Origin: Trileptium ribeirensis
Lineage: Eukaryota; Nematoda; Enoplea; Enoplida; Thoracostomopsidae
DNA length: 64,000 nucleotides
Direction: 5' to 3'
NCBI GenBank assembly: GCA_030248225.1
Contig: JASANE010012039.1
Location: forward strand, 1 to 64,000
In this document: positions 43,628-55,494 of the stretch, piece after piece
Layout: the number at the start of each line of letters is the position of its first letter
Numbering within the stretch: position 1 is the first letter of the stretch
The notes under the pieces: model-generated
Database searches by the model: none
Told to the model about the DNA's origin: nothing
What the model saw: only the letters and a program-made list of their open reading frames with translations
Program-made: the position numbers and the translations under genes

Positions 43628-46215
43628 GTTGACTCTGCTGAAGAGTGTAAGCCTCATCAACATTCCATTAGTATCGTCGTCTGTACAATGCGGTCGTTTT
43701 CAGTTTTACAACTCCACGTTTATGATCTAGTTGTTTAATCACAATAATATGACTACTGTAACCATGTTCGCGCACCACCAAATCAATACCGTTTCGCAGA
43801 TTCCTGGATCACGAAATCCAAACCCCGCAGGTACATAGACCACCCACGCACACCCGCATATACCTTTACCACTAAATTTATACCTCACCCATGATAGCCA
43901 TGATCTTGGCCACCACACTCTTCATGAATGCCGGTCATCATCGATTCTTGCTCTAGTTAATTATTGACGCTGCTACGATAGACTATATCAAGCCTGCAAC
44001 CCCGTCTCTTCTTACAGTGGCAGCGTTATATTTTCATAAGATCCACTGAGTAAAATTAGCACTTGTAATTATTACCTTAGCTATCAGGTCCGTAATACAA
44101 ATCTAGCTACTTAACACCTGAGTTGCGTCATGTGGGATGTAAGGGATCCTTAGCTACATAGAATTTCAATTGTTCCATCGTTTCTGGTTTATATAGCAGT
44201 AATAATTCCGGTTTTTTCATGCTAATTACGAATTTGTAGCAAAAAATTTGATGTAAATATACATAACCTTGCAATCACAAAACATTAGTTGTTTTAATTT
44301 TGTTGGTACAGTTACACGTTTATCATATAAAAAATTGAGCGCAAGTATAAAAATTCAAAGCACCTGGAACACCCACCTGTTTACTTCACAATGGATCGTT
44401 TAATGTTTTTTCTTAGGCCATTTCTTCAGCTAGATGCTACGTTAAAACCACTTGGTAGGTAGGCGCAGCATTCCGGAAAACATATAAGCTTGAGCAATAG
44501 AGTGTAAACGTATTTAAAAATATAGTAACTAGCCAAGTTATATACATATTAATAAATTAACCAGATTTCCATAATATAAAACGGCAGTATGGTTGATTTT
44601 GAAATTGCGCTCGCACTTCGATGAACCAATTAAGAAGAATCCATCCTGGACTTCTAGTCACCGTCTCTGAGCTTTCACTTTGAATAATATAGTGTGCCTA
44701 ATTATCGTCCAAATCATCGCACTAACACACCACCTGCGGGCGAACTTTCGGTTGTTTTTGTGTAAACTGAGGTTTTCAGTTCAAGATTTTTAAGTAAATT
44801 AACATTTGACTTAAATCCGTAATAGGTTTTCCTCTCTGAAATCTTCAATAAAGTCCGTTACTAGTATTCAAAAAACCAAATATGTTAACTAGGCATTTCC
44901 GAATTACTTTTACTTTTTAAAAAATAATCGTTGTCGTATACAAATTTTATTGAACCTGGCTTGTATAAAATTGAGCACTCCATTATTCATATTTGAAAAA
45001 GTCGATAGCACATATATTGCGCTGATTAATGATCTTGTAATCATATCAGGTATTAGGCGTTCTTAGATGTTCACTATATCATAGATTACGGCATTTACTC
45101 CTTATACCAACTGATCATATCGTCTGGATCGTGTTCTATCTGCCATTACGAACCTGATGAAATGTACGCACGGCGTATTATGCAAATTTAGTTCGCGATT
45201 CTTTTAAACATGCGGCGCAAATAGTAGAATATACATTCTTGCAACATATGTTTTATTGCCGTTTTAGCAGTTTTATGTAGTTACGAATATGTCTTTTGGG
45301 ATATCAATTTAATTAAAATCCATATTTTGGCGTTCAAAGCATAATTAATTGGATATTTGTCCAAAATGCTATTTGTACGAGAGCACTTGTAAGTAGAGTT
45401 TCCGGAAAATAAAATAACCACCTTGCTCAGGCGTGCACGGCAAACGTTGATAACCGAATAAAAACTCTCGATATCGGATTTTGACCTTGCAGGACACGTT
45501 AAGCTTCATTAAGGGTATAAACATTTTTTGGAGCCAATTACAATTGCTTTTGTAAACCTATTTATTTTACCTCAGCAAAGGAATTGAATCAAAAATCGTC
45601 AAACTCTAATTTAGTATGTAATATTTTATACATTTTATCGCTGTGTTAGTAAAATACTGTTCTGTTATTGCTTAGCTTATAAAAACGCTGTCAAAAACAT
45701 ACCAAGTCTGTTTATATATTTTTGCGGAATTTGTTGCGGAAATTCAACAAATATATAAATAACTGCTCAGAGATGTTACCTGTCAACTGTAATTCGCTAT
45801 AAAGGCTAAATGAATTTTACAACGAGACTATAAGAAGGCTGAAGCGGTGCTAGTTTTTGCAAGTAATAGTAGCAGCATATCTATACGAGTGCTTAAGGAT
45901 TTGTGCACATGGATGTGATGAGTTGAAACGAGTGCGCTAGCACGAGTACAAACTACATAACCGTGAGTACAAATCTTTGAAAGCACGTTTAGGTATGCTA
46001 CAACTGTAACAAAGCCAACCGTGCGCCCAGACATTTGGGCTAACGATTTAAATATACATACTATATGTTACAAGTAATAGTTGTACCATAGGCAGCATTG
46101 CGTTCAAAAATTTGTACGCACGGCTTGTGACCATTTCAAAATATAATTTTGACGGCAAATAAACAACTGCTCCACTTCAGTGCATGAATTCATGAAAAAA
46201 ACATGAATTCTCACC
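43628..46215. other. Interval with ambiguous open stretches
   Basis: The 43617-43737 stretch (start MTVDSAEEC) and 43749-43970 (plus strand, MTTVTMFAHHQINTV, one TAG inside) are open and C/A-rich, but the same DNA is also open on the minus strand. I call neither. 44000-46200 is AT-rich with no supported feature. Confidence 0.35.
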
Positions 46216-46603
46216 TAAAGGACAAACTGTGAGCCATTCAGTGGAATCATTCCTCAAGTCGATTACATCCAGATCGGCAAACTTTTTTAGACCTTTGACA
46301 ATACGGTAAACTGTCGTATTTGATAGCCCAGGTGTCAATCGATAGGCGTTTGAGTTACTTGTGTGGCGACTGCAAAATTTTCTCTTCAACCCATAAAACT
46401 TTTTCCTCGGTATCGGAAGATTTAGGTCCTCCAAAGCGTGGCAGGACTGACACAGATCCGGTACTGTCAAATTTACGATTCAATGATCTACTAGCCGGTC
46501 TGGAAGGTGGCGGAAAATAGGCATACTCGCGCCATAATCGAACTACGTCAGAAGCACTGTTGGACTTTAGAGTATAATCGAATAGGTCGGATTCTGTCAT
46601 CAA
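46216..46603 (-). pseudogene. Transposase-type helix-turn-helix fragment (DUF4817/mariner-associated HTH style)
   Basis: The minus frame from 46603 reads SASDVVRLWREYAYF, then FDSTGSVSVLPRFGGPKSS and EEKVLWVEEKILQSPHK. One base out of register it continues YRLTPGLSNTTVYRIVKG. The layout (arginine-rich lead, F-x-x-T-G-S-V, a G-P/R-P hinge, 'SP' plus a second helix-turn-helix ending S-x-x-T-V-x-R-I) is that of the DNA-binding domain attached to mariner-like and related insect or nematode transposase fragments. No DDE catalytic domain follows; a GTGAGA at 46215 could be a donor. Frame change at about 46360. Confidence 0.6.
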
Positions 46604-47250
46604 GCGACAAGTGATATTGCGCCATTATCGTATTAATAATTGAGTATGATATTGATCTAAAGCATGATAAAACATAATTTGAATTGGTCAACTAATTACA
46701 AGGTTATGTAATTTAAAAATAGCAAACTTACTTATGGAACACCCTGTATTTGAAAGCATTTTTGCATTTTTGGTGAATTTGGATGTGTGAAGAAAACTGT
46801 TCACACTTTTCTAGTATATTGCTTTAGCTAATCATGAATAAGCAGAGAAGTCGCAAGTTTCTTCAAAACTGTAGGGGGGCACAAAATTTGGAGCCCGGTC
46901 GTTCACATTCGCTTTGTTATAACCGGATATGCTAATTTTTTGTGTTGGTCAGGAAAAAGTGAGGGCTGCCCTTACGACGTCCTTGGGAACAAGGAATAGG
47001 ACTTAAAATTTTTTTTAACTAAAAATTTGAGCTCGAGCTTTAACCCTTTGTGATTTGCACTATTTTTAACATAATGGTAAAATTTTGACAAAAAGTTTTG
47101 TTGTTTGAACGCAACTTTATTCAATCTTAAAATTTTTTGAGGTCTAATTTTGATCTTAACTTTTGCAGCAGCGCAATTAGCTACATTTTCCCATCACTAA
47201 TTAGATTAAATTTTTGATCAAATTTTGCGCGAGAAGTTTAGAACGTGTGA
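46604..47250. other. AT-rich interval
   Basis: Contains GGAACACCCTGTAT near 46737, a word common at the ends of mariner-type elements and next to the helix-turn-helix fragment, but no matching inverted end was found. Otherwise nothing. Confidence 0.35.
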
Positions 47251-47578
47251 TGCAAGAGTAAACTTACGATGCGCCGCAACCATCCTCTGTTGACACCATG
47301 TACAAAACGTTGTTGGAGAACAAAACTCGGATTTCAATAGACATATCCGACTTCGACATTTTTCTGTTCTATAATGGCATCAGCGAATGCAATTCGGCCC
47401 ATGTGCTTTAACGCCAATGTGTTCGCCAACATTTTTAAATTATAATGTATGAAATATGAAACGGAGAAATTTATGTTCTTTAATGCAAAAATGAAATTTT
47501 TGTTCAGTGAACAACTGATTGGCAATTGCTTTTGACAAAAGAGGATGGTAAGGGGCGCAGCTTAAGTTAACTCATGCA
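47251..47578. mobile_element. MITE family 1, copy 2
   Basis: Same ends as the copy at 6868 (TGCAAGAGTAAACTTA.. and ..AACTCATGCA), 328 bp, flanked by TGA on both sides (47248-47250 and 47579-47581). Diverged from copy 1 by scattered substitutions. Confidence 0.88.
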
Positions 47579-47829
47579 TGAACGCACAGTTGAGGTCTTA
47601 GCGAACTGTCTGAACAAGTCAAGTACTTTTGGGGATGTGTTTCCTGCAATATAAGGAAAATACTAAAATGCCACTAAAATTAAGGCTCACATGCTGGTTA
47701 TCATTAACTTCTCATCGTTGGTACCTCAACAGTGACAACGGACCTACGCCAGCCGAGTATTACAGTAACTTATAACAGTGATTGACTCTTGTGTTATACG
47801 TGATCCACAAAGTAATTGATATATGCCTA

Positions 47830-47951
47830 CACATGGGCGCCGATTCCTAAAAATAGTGGGGGATGATCATAATTTATCTTTACTTCTTATCACCGAATCG
47901 TGATTTCTGGGAGACGCAATCCCCTCATCCCACTGAATCGCTGCCCATGTG
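47830..47951. mobile_element. Possible 122 bp fold-back element
   Basis: CACATGGGCGCCGATTC at the left and GAATCGCTGCCCATGTG at the right are inverted with two mismatches. Single copy, no clear duplication. Confidence 0.35.
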
Positions 47952-50276
47952 GCTACATATCGCCGAGTTTTCATTTACTGAGTCTGCCACAAATAGAAGA
48001 TGAAGACGCAATTTTACATTTCTTTCATTAAATCTATGACAATGTTATTTTTCTGATGTGCGCTAATAAATATATGTCATGTCCTTATCGATGACTTCGC
48101 TAAGTAATTTGTGTTTCAGTCTTGACACAACACTTGACCAACTTTTAAATGTAACCGAATAGGTAGGCACTCAGATGAATATAATTATTTTTCAATTTTG
48201 CGTACGATGATGCTAAGAGGTCTTCTAGTCCGTACCACCACAAACCTAAGAAGGCGTTAACTTGGCCAATGATAAATCTCAATCACTTGATTGAGAAAGC
48301 CGTTGGTTTCATGGTTTTCGAAAAATCGATCTTTCTACAGCCATTTTTGAAAACATTTTACAAATAACCGACCTCATTTAAACTCAATAGACGTCATTAT
48401 ACAACCGTGTTTTGCGAGTGTGGCTAGCAAAAGACCGTTAAACTTGTGCACAAAATTAATCCTCTAAAGTTTAACCCGGTATCACATGTTCGTGTTTATC
48501 GACCGCAAGTTTTTTTAGCGAAAACAGTAATGAAGCTGCTATTTATCATGTTAACCTAGTCGTTAGGTTGTGACATTATTATCAGAATATGTTATAGTGA
48601 TGCTTACGCGACACCGTAACGGCGTGTCTAACATTGTAATGGATTTCGTCTGCCGTACGTAATTGACTCGTGAGTAACGTTTCGAATTCCTCAGGCAACA
48701 TTTATGGCGAAAAATTTATGTGCATGAGGTAACTAAACATATACAGCCAATGCTAGAATATCAAGATTACATGATTTTTAGGACAAAATGATCGAGCTCG
48801 TATACGTTTCTTGCGAGCAATAATGTTGGTTACAAATTTTAGCTTAGATTTGGCACATGGATGTGGCTCGTGCTATTTACTGTACAATAAATGATTTCGT
48901 CATAACTATATGTGATCGTAATGTCTCTCGAAATGTATAGAGTTTCTTGAGGGCCTTTCTTTTGTCTTCACAGAATGATTGTTACTTCTGAGTATGTTAT
49001 TGGAGTGTACAAAAATTATGAAACGCAAAATTGCTGCATAGCATATAAAAACACAAAATACCATTGTGAATCTTGTATCTGAAACATAATAGATAAGGTT
49101 TGATATCGCATGCTAGTAACTTGATTTACTGTTGCAACGACTCGTGAAACGTCTTGTACGCCCGGCTTTATGTGGTTTGCGATAACGTTTAAATGCTTAA
49201 TGTGGCGATATTGAATTGACGCAATAGCGTTGTTATTCAGCCATCAAAAACAGATAGACAAGATTATAGGAACATCAAAAACTCTGCCTCTTTGTAGCAC
49301 ACGGTGGCACGTGTAATTGGCGGACACTGGTTATCTGAGCATCGTTTTATTGTACATGCAAATAAACGGATTTATTCTACAAAGTATGCGCTCCAAAGGT
49401 TTCTAATTGACATATCACTGCTCTGGCCTTTTCTTTTATGAAGCAAAGATTCTGGCCTAAATATTAGGAACATCGTTCGGATCGATAGAACACCCTATCG
49501 ATTTCAGACAGCGTAGCTTGTTGCTAGATAATTTCAGTTCGATTGGCTTAAAGACTTAACGATTTGTGATTTGTCAGACACTGAAATTATTAAGCGGTTT
49601 TTGTATCACCGCATGACGCATATATCATAGATCTGTACCTGTGCCCTGATGACGACGGAGACGGGTGGAAACCAGACCCACTTCTCCCATCCTCAGCTTT
49701 TCAGACAGCACAACTGACCTACAGTTTTAGTCTAGGCATAAATGTGGACCCAACTATTTACACCTCTCATATGTGACAATCAAGCTGATATTAGGTAGTA
49801 TTATTCCTTAGTTTTTGAAAAAGAACCGTGTCCCTGGTTCTATATATTGTTTGCTTAAAACGTATCGAACGAACTGAACCCAAGGTTATATGATTTGTTC
49901 TATAACCCTCGTTTCCCAATGTGACCAAGTTTTAATAAAAGCAAAAGCGATGTGTGGAGATGCTATGTGGGTAAGTAAAGCCAGTGTACCTTCCGACCAA
50001 AGGCATAGCCATTTCGGACTTTTTGCTATAGCAACCATTAGTCTCGTGTCAGTGATAACTGTGTTTGATTTAAATGTTGGTATATACAACTTCACGAGCA
50101 GTGACTCAGACACCCACAACACTGCACCACATAACAATTACCATAAAATACTAATTTAGGATTTTTATAAATACGATTCGACACATAATAAGCAGTTTCT
50201 TTGTCAAGGTTACAATTTGTAGCAACGTCCGCACTTATGCTAATCTTATGCACGTTTTACAGAATAATGCTTGCAT
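47952..50276. other. AT-rich interval with one doubly open island
   Basis: At 49886-50159 both strands are open for 83-89 codons. The plus strand contains a hydrophobic segment (FGLFAIATISLVSVITVF) and a GTAAGT site at 49970; the minus strand is equally plausible. Strand and reality undecided. Nothing else supported. Confidence 0.3.
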
Positions 50277-51412
50277 AGTGGCGCAAAATTTTGGTTATGT
50301 CACGCAAGAGCGTGTTTCTATCACGAGCAATTAGCTTCGAATAACAATCACTTATGCGCAACTTAGTGCGTTTAAAAATTACGGGCACTTAGTGGTCAAT
50401 TACTAATCTGTTGCACACATTCTATGGCGCATAACATTTCAGTTATGCACAGTTATTTACCCGTAGCTTGAAAGTTACGCGACGCTAAAATGTTCATAAC
50501 TGGAAATCACCCGCAACTATATGTACGGGATTTTAAAATTCTACGCAATCCTACGCCCATACTAAATGGTTAGGGGCAATTTGGATGCTGATAGATCAAA
50601 ACTTGATTGCTGCATTACTTAGGCACTAATTTTTGCATGTATTAAAGAAACATGAACTAGTATAGTTAAAAACGTATATAACTAAGGTAGTTTTTAAAAT
50701 TCAAAAAATAAAATTTGAATAATTCACCGGATAAAATCAATCAGTGGCGACTGAGATAAATGACAATATGTACTACTCAAAATTGATTTTTGATCGTCGC
50801 GATTCATGTTGATATTGCTGGGGCATTTTATTATCTATAAAATATATTTAGCCTATATCCTGTTTTTGTTTAGGTATTTAGGCCATTTATAATGAAAACA
50901 AGTCAACACACATAATGACGGGCTACTTTTTGATATCTGGTTTACAAAATTTTATGTTATAGTTCCCCGCATAAACCATACTGTTTGAGGATTTGAGAGC
51001 TCAGTATTATTTGTTCAAATTTACAAGTTAAATCCAAAGAATTCACAACGAATTTTTAACTCTTGTCGAATGGTAAATTAATTCTTCGTGTTTGACGCGT
51101 AGTTTGAATAATTGACAAATTGCCTGTTTTAATGAATCTTTCAATTACAATTAGTAATAATTGTAACGGGCACATAATGAACACGTAAACAATTAGTTAC
51201 GGGCAAGATATATTCGAATGGAAAAATGATTATACACTATTGTTGCGCGTAACTGAAGCACTGCGTGCTCTTTCTTGAGCATAAATTTGATTTACGCACT
51301 CTAGCGTGCGCATAAAATTTGTTATACACGCTTAAATACTAGTTAACAAAGTTTACGCACTTCGGATGTGTGTAACTACCACACGGATAAAAGTGACTAT
51401 GAAAATTTTGCA
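50277..51412. mobile_element. Possible ~1.1 kb element with degenerate inverted ends
   Basis: Left end GTGGCGCAAAATTTTGGTTA and right end, inverted, GCGGTGCAAAATTTTCATAG are similar and followed by GTCAC. Subterminal TTACGGGCA and GCGTAA words recur at both sides. No coding capacity. It abuts the family 2 MITE at 51435. Confidence 0.35.
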
Positions 51413-51434
51413 CCGCTTTGCGCGCATTATGCGG

Positions 51435-51933
51435 CGTTCACGTTATAATGTCCCCAACGTTTGGAACCTATGTACACAACACAGTGTCAGGCACTCTGTT
51501 GATAACAGGGTGTCTTAGACACCCCATGTTTTTAATAAATTTTTTAAAGGTAGCTAGTTACGCGTATTACTGCTTATCGAAAGTGTCAGGCATACCGTGT
51601 CTTCTGGTAATTTTATTGACAGTGTTGGGAATTGTTCGAGCAATGTTCATATGGACTAGATACAAATATCGTAAAATTAGAAAAAACTACACAGGGCAGT
51701 TGACTAATAAACCGCATTAGCTACAGACGGTGTCCGTTATTGTTAACTCGCGCCAAATTGGTAGCTAAGGGTGTGTACGACACTGTCCAGAAAAAAATGT
51801 TGTAGCTAGGGGTGTGTGGTACACCCTTAGCAATTCATTTACAGCATGGGTGTCACCCTGACTGTCTATATGGTAGCGTCGCGACTACAGGGGGACAAAA
51901 GTCCTAAACAGCGGGGCAATTATAACGTGAACG
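51435..51933. mobile_element. MITE family 2, copy 2
   Basis: CGTTCACGTTATAATGT at the left and ATTATAACGTGAACG at the right, interior collinear with the copy at 31991 including the GTGTC-rich words. In this copy the inverted repeat extends outward by CGG/CCG. A 100-codon plus frame inside is accidental. Confidence 0.85.
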
Positions 51934-52744
51934 CCGTATTATTCTGTGAAAAGTGCATTATTGTACACTGTCATCTGTCAGTAGGCCTTGAGTGCAAAAA
52001 ATTCGATAAATGCCCAATAATTGTATTAAAACCACGGCTTTGTAAAAAAGAAGGCTAACAGTTATACTATATTCTAGCAAACATATAATCTCCTAGTTGT
52101 ACATTTGCAATATTGGTCTGTGTCTGCGCTAAATGTGCGATGCCAACTATCCAAAGTATCTTCTATTCTATTTTCCGAATTATATTTTGTTACATATTTT
52201 ATTAGGTTTCAGGAATTACCATTAAAACTTATGTTTTAGTTTTCATTTTTGTTATATTTTTCAATTTTAAGTAAAGTCTAATTTTATCTGTAATCAAAAA
52301 TCTTCCAGTGGAGGCGCTTAGTTTACATGTTTCCCAATTCAGGCTCAAGGACAGCTTAAGCTAAAAATTTACCTTTGGGTTTACCCTATGTAATACCAAA
52401 TAGTAATTTGGCAAAAAAACAGGCATGACCCATTAGTTCTGGACTCAAAAATGCGAACATCTAAATTTAGTTCCAAATCGTAGACAGGAATACCGTCGCA
52501 TAATGAATCATTAACGTATTGTGCTGATACTACTCCAAGCAAGGCACACTATAAAACTGTAAATTAGAAACCATTAGTTTCAAAATTTTATGCTAAATAT
52601 AGATGATCCTGTTTCAAGCTTACTGCACTAAACCAATGTTTTTATTACAACAACGGTTTGGCTCAAAAATGACGAGTGGATATATCTAATTTTTTTTACC
52701 ATTGATCGCAGTTACCCGTCGACAGATTATGGTAGGAAAATTTC
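51934..52744. other. AT-rich interval, nothing supported
   Basis: No exon, RNA or transposon end recognised. Confidence 0.4.
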
Positions 52745-52748
52745 TCTG

Positions 52749-52966
52749 TGTGTGTCCCCTTGCAACCGCACTAATTAAACAATCGCCTAGCTTAGTCGAA
52801 AATCAAGTTGAGTTTTGTGTTTCCGTCTATAACATGATAACCGCTAAAGTGACATGTGTGTCCCCTTGCAACCGCACTAATTAAACAATCGCCTAGCTTA
52901 GTCTAAAATCAAGTTGTGTTTTGTGTTTCCGTCTATAACATGATAACAGCTAAAGTGACGTGATAA
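52749..52966. repeat. Tandem duplication, 106 bp unit
   Basis: TGTGTCCCCTTGCAACCG, then ACTAATTAAACAATCG and GTTTCCGTCTATAAC, repeats with a 106 bp shift and only a few differences. Confidence 0.85.
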
Positions 52967-53469
52967 AAATTTTCACAGTACAGGTGACCTGAACTGTTGC
53001 AAAATTAGGCCCAACTTCTTTTTACTCTTAAATAGTGAAAAATAAATGATTTTGTCTTAAAAACATCTTGCATTTTATTCTTGTTCAATATTTAATCAAG
53101 TACATTGATTCATTTAACTTATCAGTAGTTACAACTCAATGCATGCTTGCTACGAGAACCTAACTCACACTTGGCTCAGTTTCACTTCGATTAACTTGAC
53201 ATAAGCCCAGCTTTACCATTTCTTTACAATATCAATCTATCCATAGAATAAGACGTGAATTTCATTAAATTTGGATTAATATAATTATTATTATCATCAG
53301 AAAAAATCTCATTAAACCTGTTGTCCAGTGAGCCCAGCACGACTTCACAAAGGGAAAGATGTTGCAATTTTATCGTTGTTAACGATTAATGTTATTTAAA
53401 ATATAATAAACTTCTGTGTTTTTTAGGGAAAAGTTTCAAGTAGTACACTTTTGCGGGTACTGGAGGTAT

Positions 53470-55494
53470 ATAGGAGGGCTAACAAGCTTCGTGACCATGA
53501 AACTACCAAGATAAAGAAGCAATTTTGATGAAACTATACCCTATAACAACGTCATTTTATAGGAGGGCTAACAAGCTTCGTGACCATGAAACTACCATGA
53601 TAAAGAAGCAATTTTGATGAAACTGTACCCTGTAACAATGTCATTTTATAGGAGGGTAACAAGCTTCGTGACAATGAAACTACCATGATAAAGAAGCAAT
53701 TTTGATGAAACTGTACCCTGTAACGATGTCATTTTACAGGAGGGTTAACAAGCTTCGTGACCATGAAACTACCATGATAAAGAAGCAATTTTGATGAAAC
53801 TGTACCCTGTAACAATGTCATTTTATAGGAGGGTAACAAGCTTCGTGACCATGAAACTATCATGATAAAGAAGCAATTTTGATGAAACTGCACCCTGTAA
53901 CAATGTCATTTTATAGGAGGGTAACAAGCTTCGTGACTATGAAACTACTATGATAAAGAAGCAATTTTGATGAAACTGTACCCTGTAACAATGTCATTTT
54001 ATAGGAGGGTAACAAGCTTCGTGACCATGAAACTACCATGATAAAGAAGCAATTTTGATGAAACTGTACCCTGTAACAATGTCATTTTATAGGAGGGCTA
54101 ACAAGCTTCGTGACCATGAAACTACCATGACAAAGAAGCAATTTTGATGAAACTGTACCCTGTAACAATGTCATTTTATAGGAGGGCTAACAAGCTTCGT
54201 GACCATGAAACTACCATGATAAAGAAGCAATTTTGATGAAACTGTACCCTGTAACAATGTCATTTTATAGGAGGGTAACAAGCTTCGTGACCATGAAACT
54301 ACCATGATAAAGAAGCAATTTTGATGAAACTGTACCCTGTAACAATGTCATTTTATAGGAGGGCTAACAAGCTTCGTGACCATGAAACTACCATGATAAA
54401 GAAGCAATTTTGATGAAACTGTACCCTGTAACAATGTCATTTTATAGGAGGGTAACAAGCTTCTTGACCATGAAACTACCATGATAAAGAAGCAATTTTG
54501 ATGAAACTGTACCCTGTAACAATGTCTTTTTATAGGAGGGTAACAAGCTTCGTGACCATGAAACTACCATGATAAAGAAGCAATTTTGATGAAACTGTAC
54601 CCTGTAACAATGTCATTTTATAGGAGGGTAACAAGCTTCGTGACCATGAAACTACCATGATAAAGAAGCAATTTTGATGAAACTGTACCCTGCAACAATG
54701 TCATTTTATAGGAGGGTAACAAGCTTCGTGACCATGAAACTACCATGATAAAGAAGCAATTTTGATGAAACTGTACCCTGTAACAATGTCATTTTATAGG
54801 AGGGTAACAAGCTTCGTGACCATGAAACTGCCATAATAAAGAAGCAATTTTGATGAAACTGTACCCTGTAACAATGTCATTTTATAGGAGGGTAACAAGC
54901 TTCGTGACCATGAAACTACCATGATAAAGAAGCAATTTTGATGAAACTGTACCCTGTAACAATGTCATTTTATAGGAGGGCTAACAAGCTTCGTGACCAT
55001 GAAACTACCATGATAAAAAATCAATTTTGATGAAACTGTACCCTGTAACAATGTCATTTTATAGGAGGGCTAACAAGCTTCGTGACCATAGAACTACCAT
55101 AATAAAGAAGCAATTTTGATGAAACTGTACCCTGTAACAATGTCATTTTATAGGAGGGCTAACAAGCTTCGTGACCATGAAACTACCATGATAAAGAAGC
55201 AATTTTGATGAAACTGTACCCTGTAACAATGTCATTTTATAGGAGGGCTAACAAGCTTCGTGACCATAGAACTACCATAATAAAGAAGCAATTTTGATGA
55301 AACTGTACCCTGTAACAATGTCATTTTATAGGAGGGCTAACAAGCTTCGTGACCATGAAACTACCATGATAAAGAAGCAATTTTGATGAAACTGTACTCT
55401 GTAACAACGTCATTTTATAGGAGGGCTAACAAGCTTTGTGACCATGAAACTACCATGATAAAGAAGCAATTTTGATGAAACTGTACCCTGTAAC
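53470..55494. repeat. Minisatellite, ~23 units of 88/89 bp
   Basis: Unit ATAGGAGGG(C)TAACAAGC, then TTCGTGACCATGAAACTACC, then ATGATAAAGAAGC and TGTACCCTGTAACAATG. Units come in two length classes, GGAGGGCTAAC (89 bp) and GGAGGGTAAC (88 bp), interspersed in blocks. A few units share private changes (ATAGAACTACCATAAT at about 55085 and 55265), showing copying of a two-unit block. Unit length is not a multiple of three and no long frame exists. Confidence 0.95.

Noticed and set aside
43617..43970. Open stretches after the 61 bp minisatellite
   Set aside because: Both strands are open, one in-frame TAG interrupts the plus reading, and no homology was recognised.
51418..51720. 100-codon plus frame
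   Set aside because: Lies inside MITE family 2 and is not kept open in the other copy.
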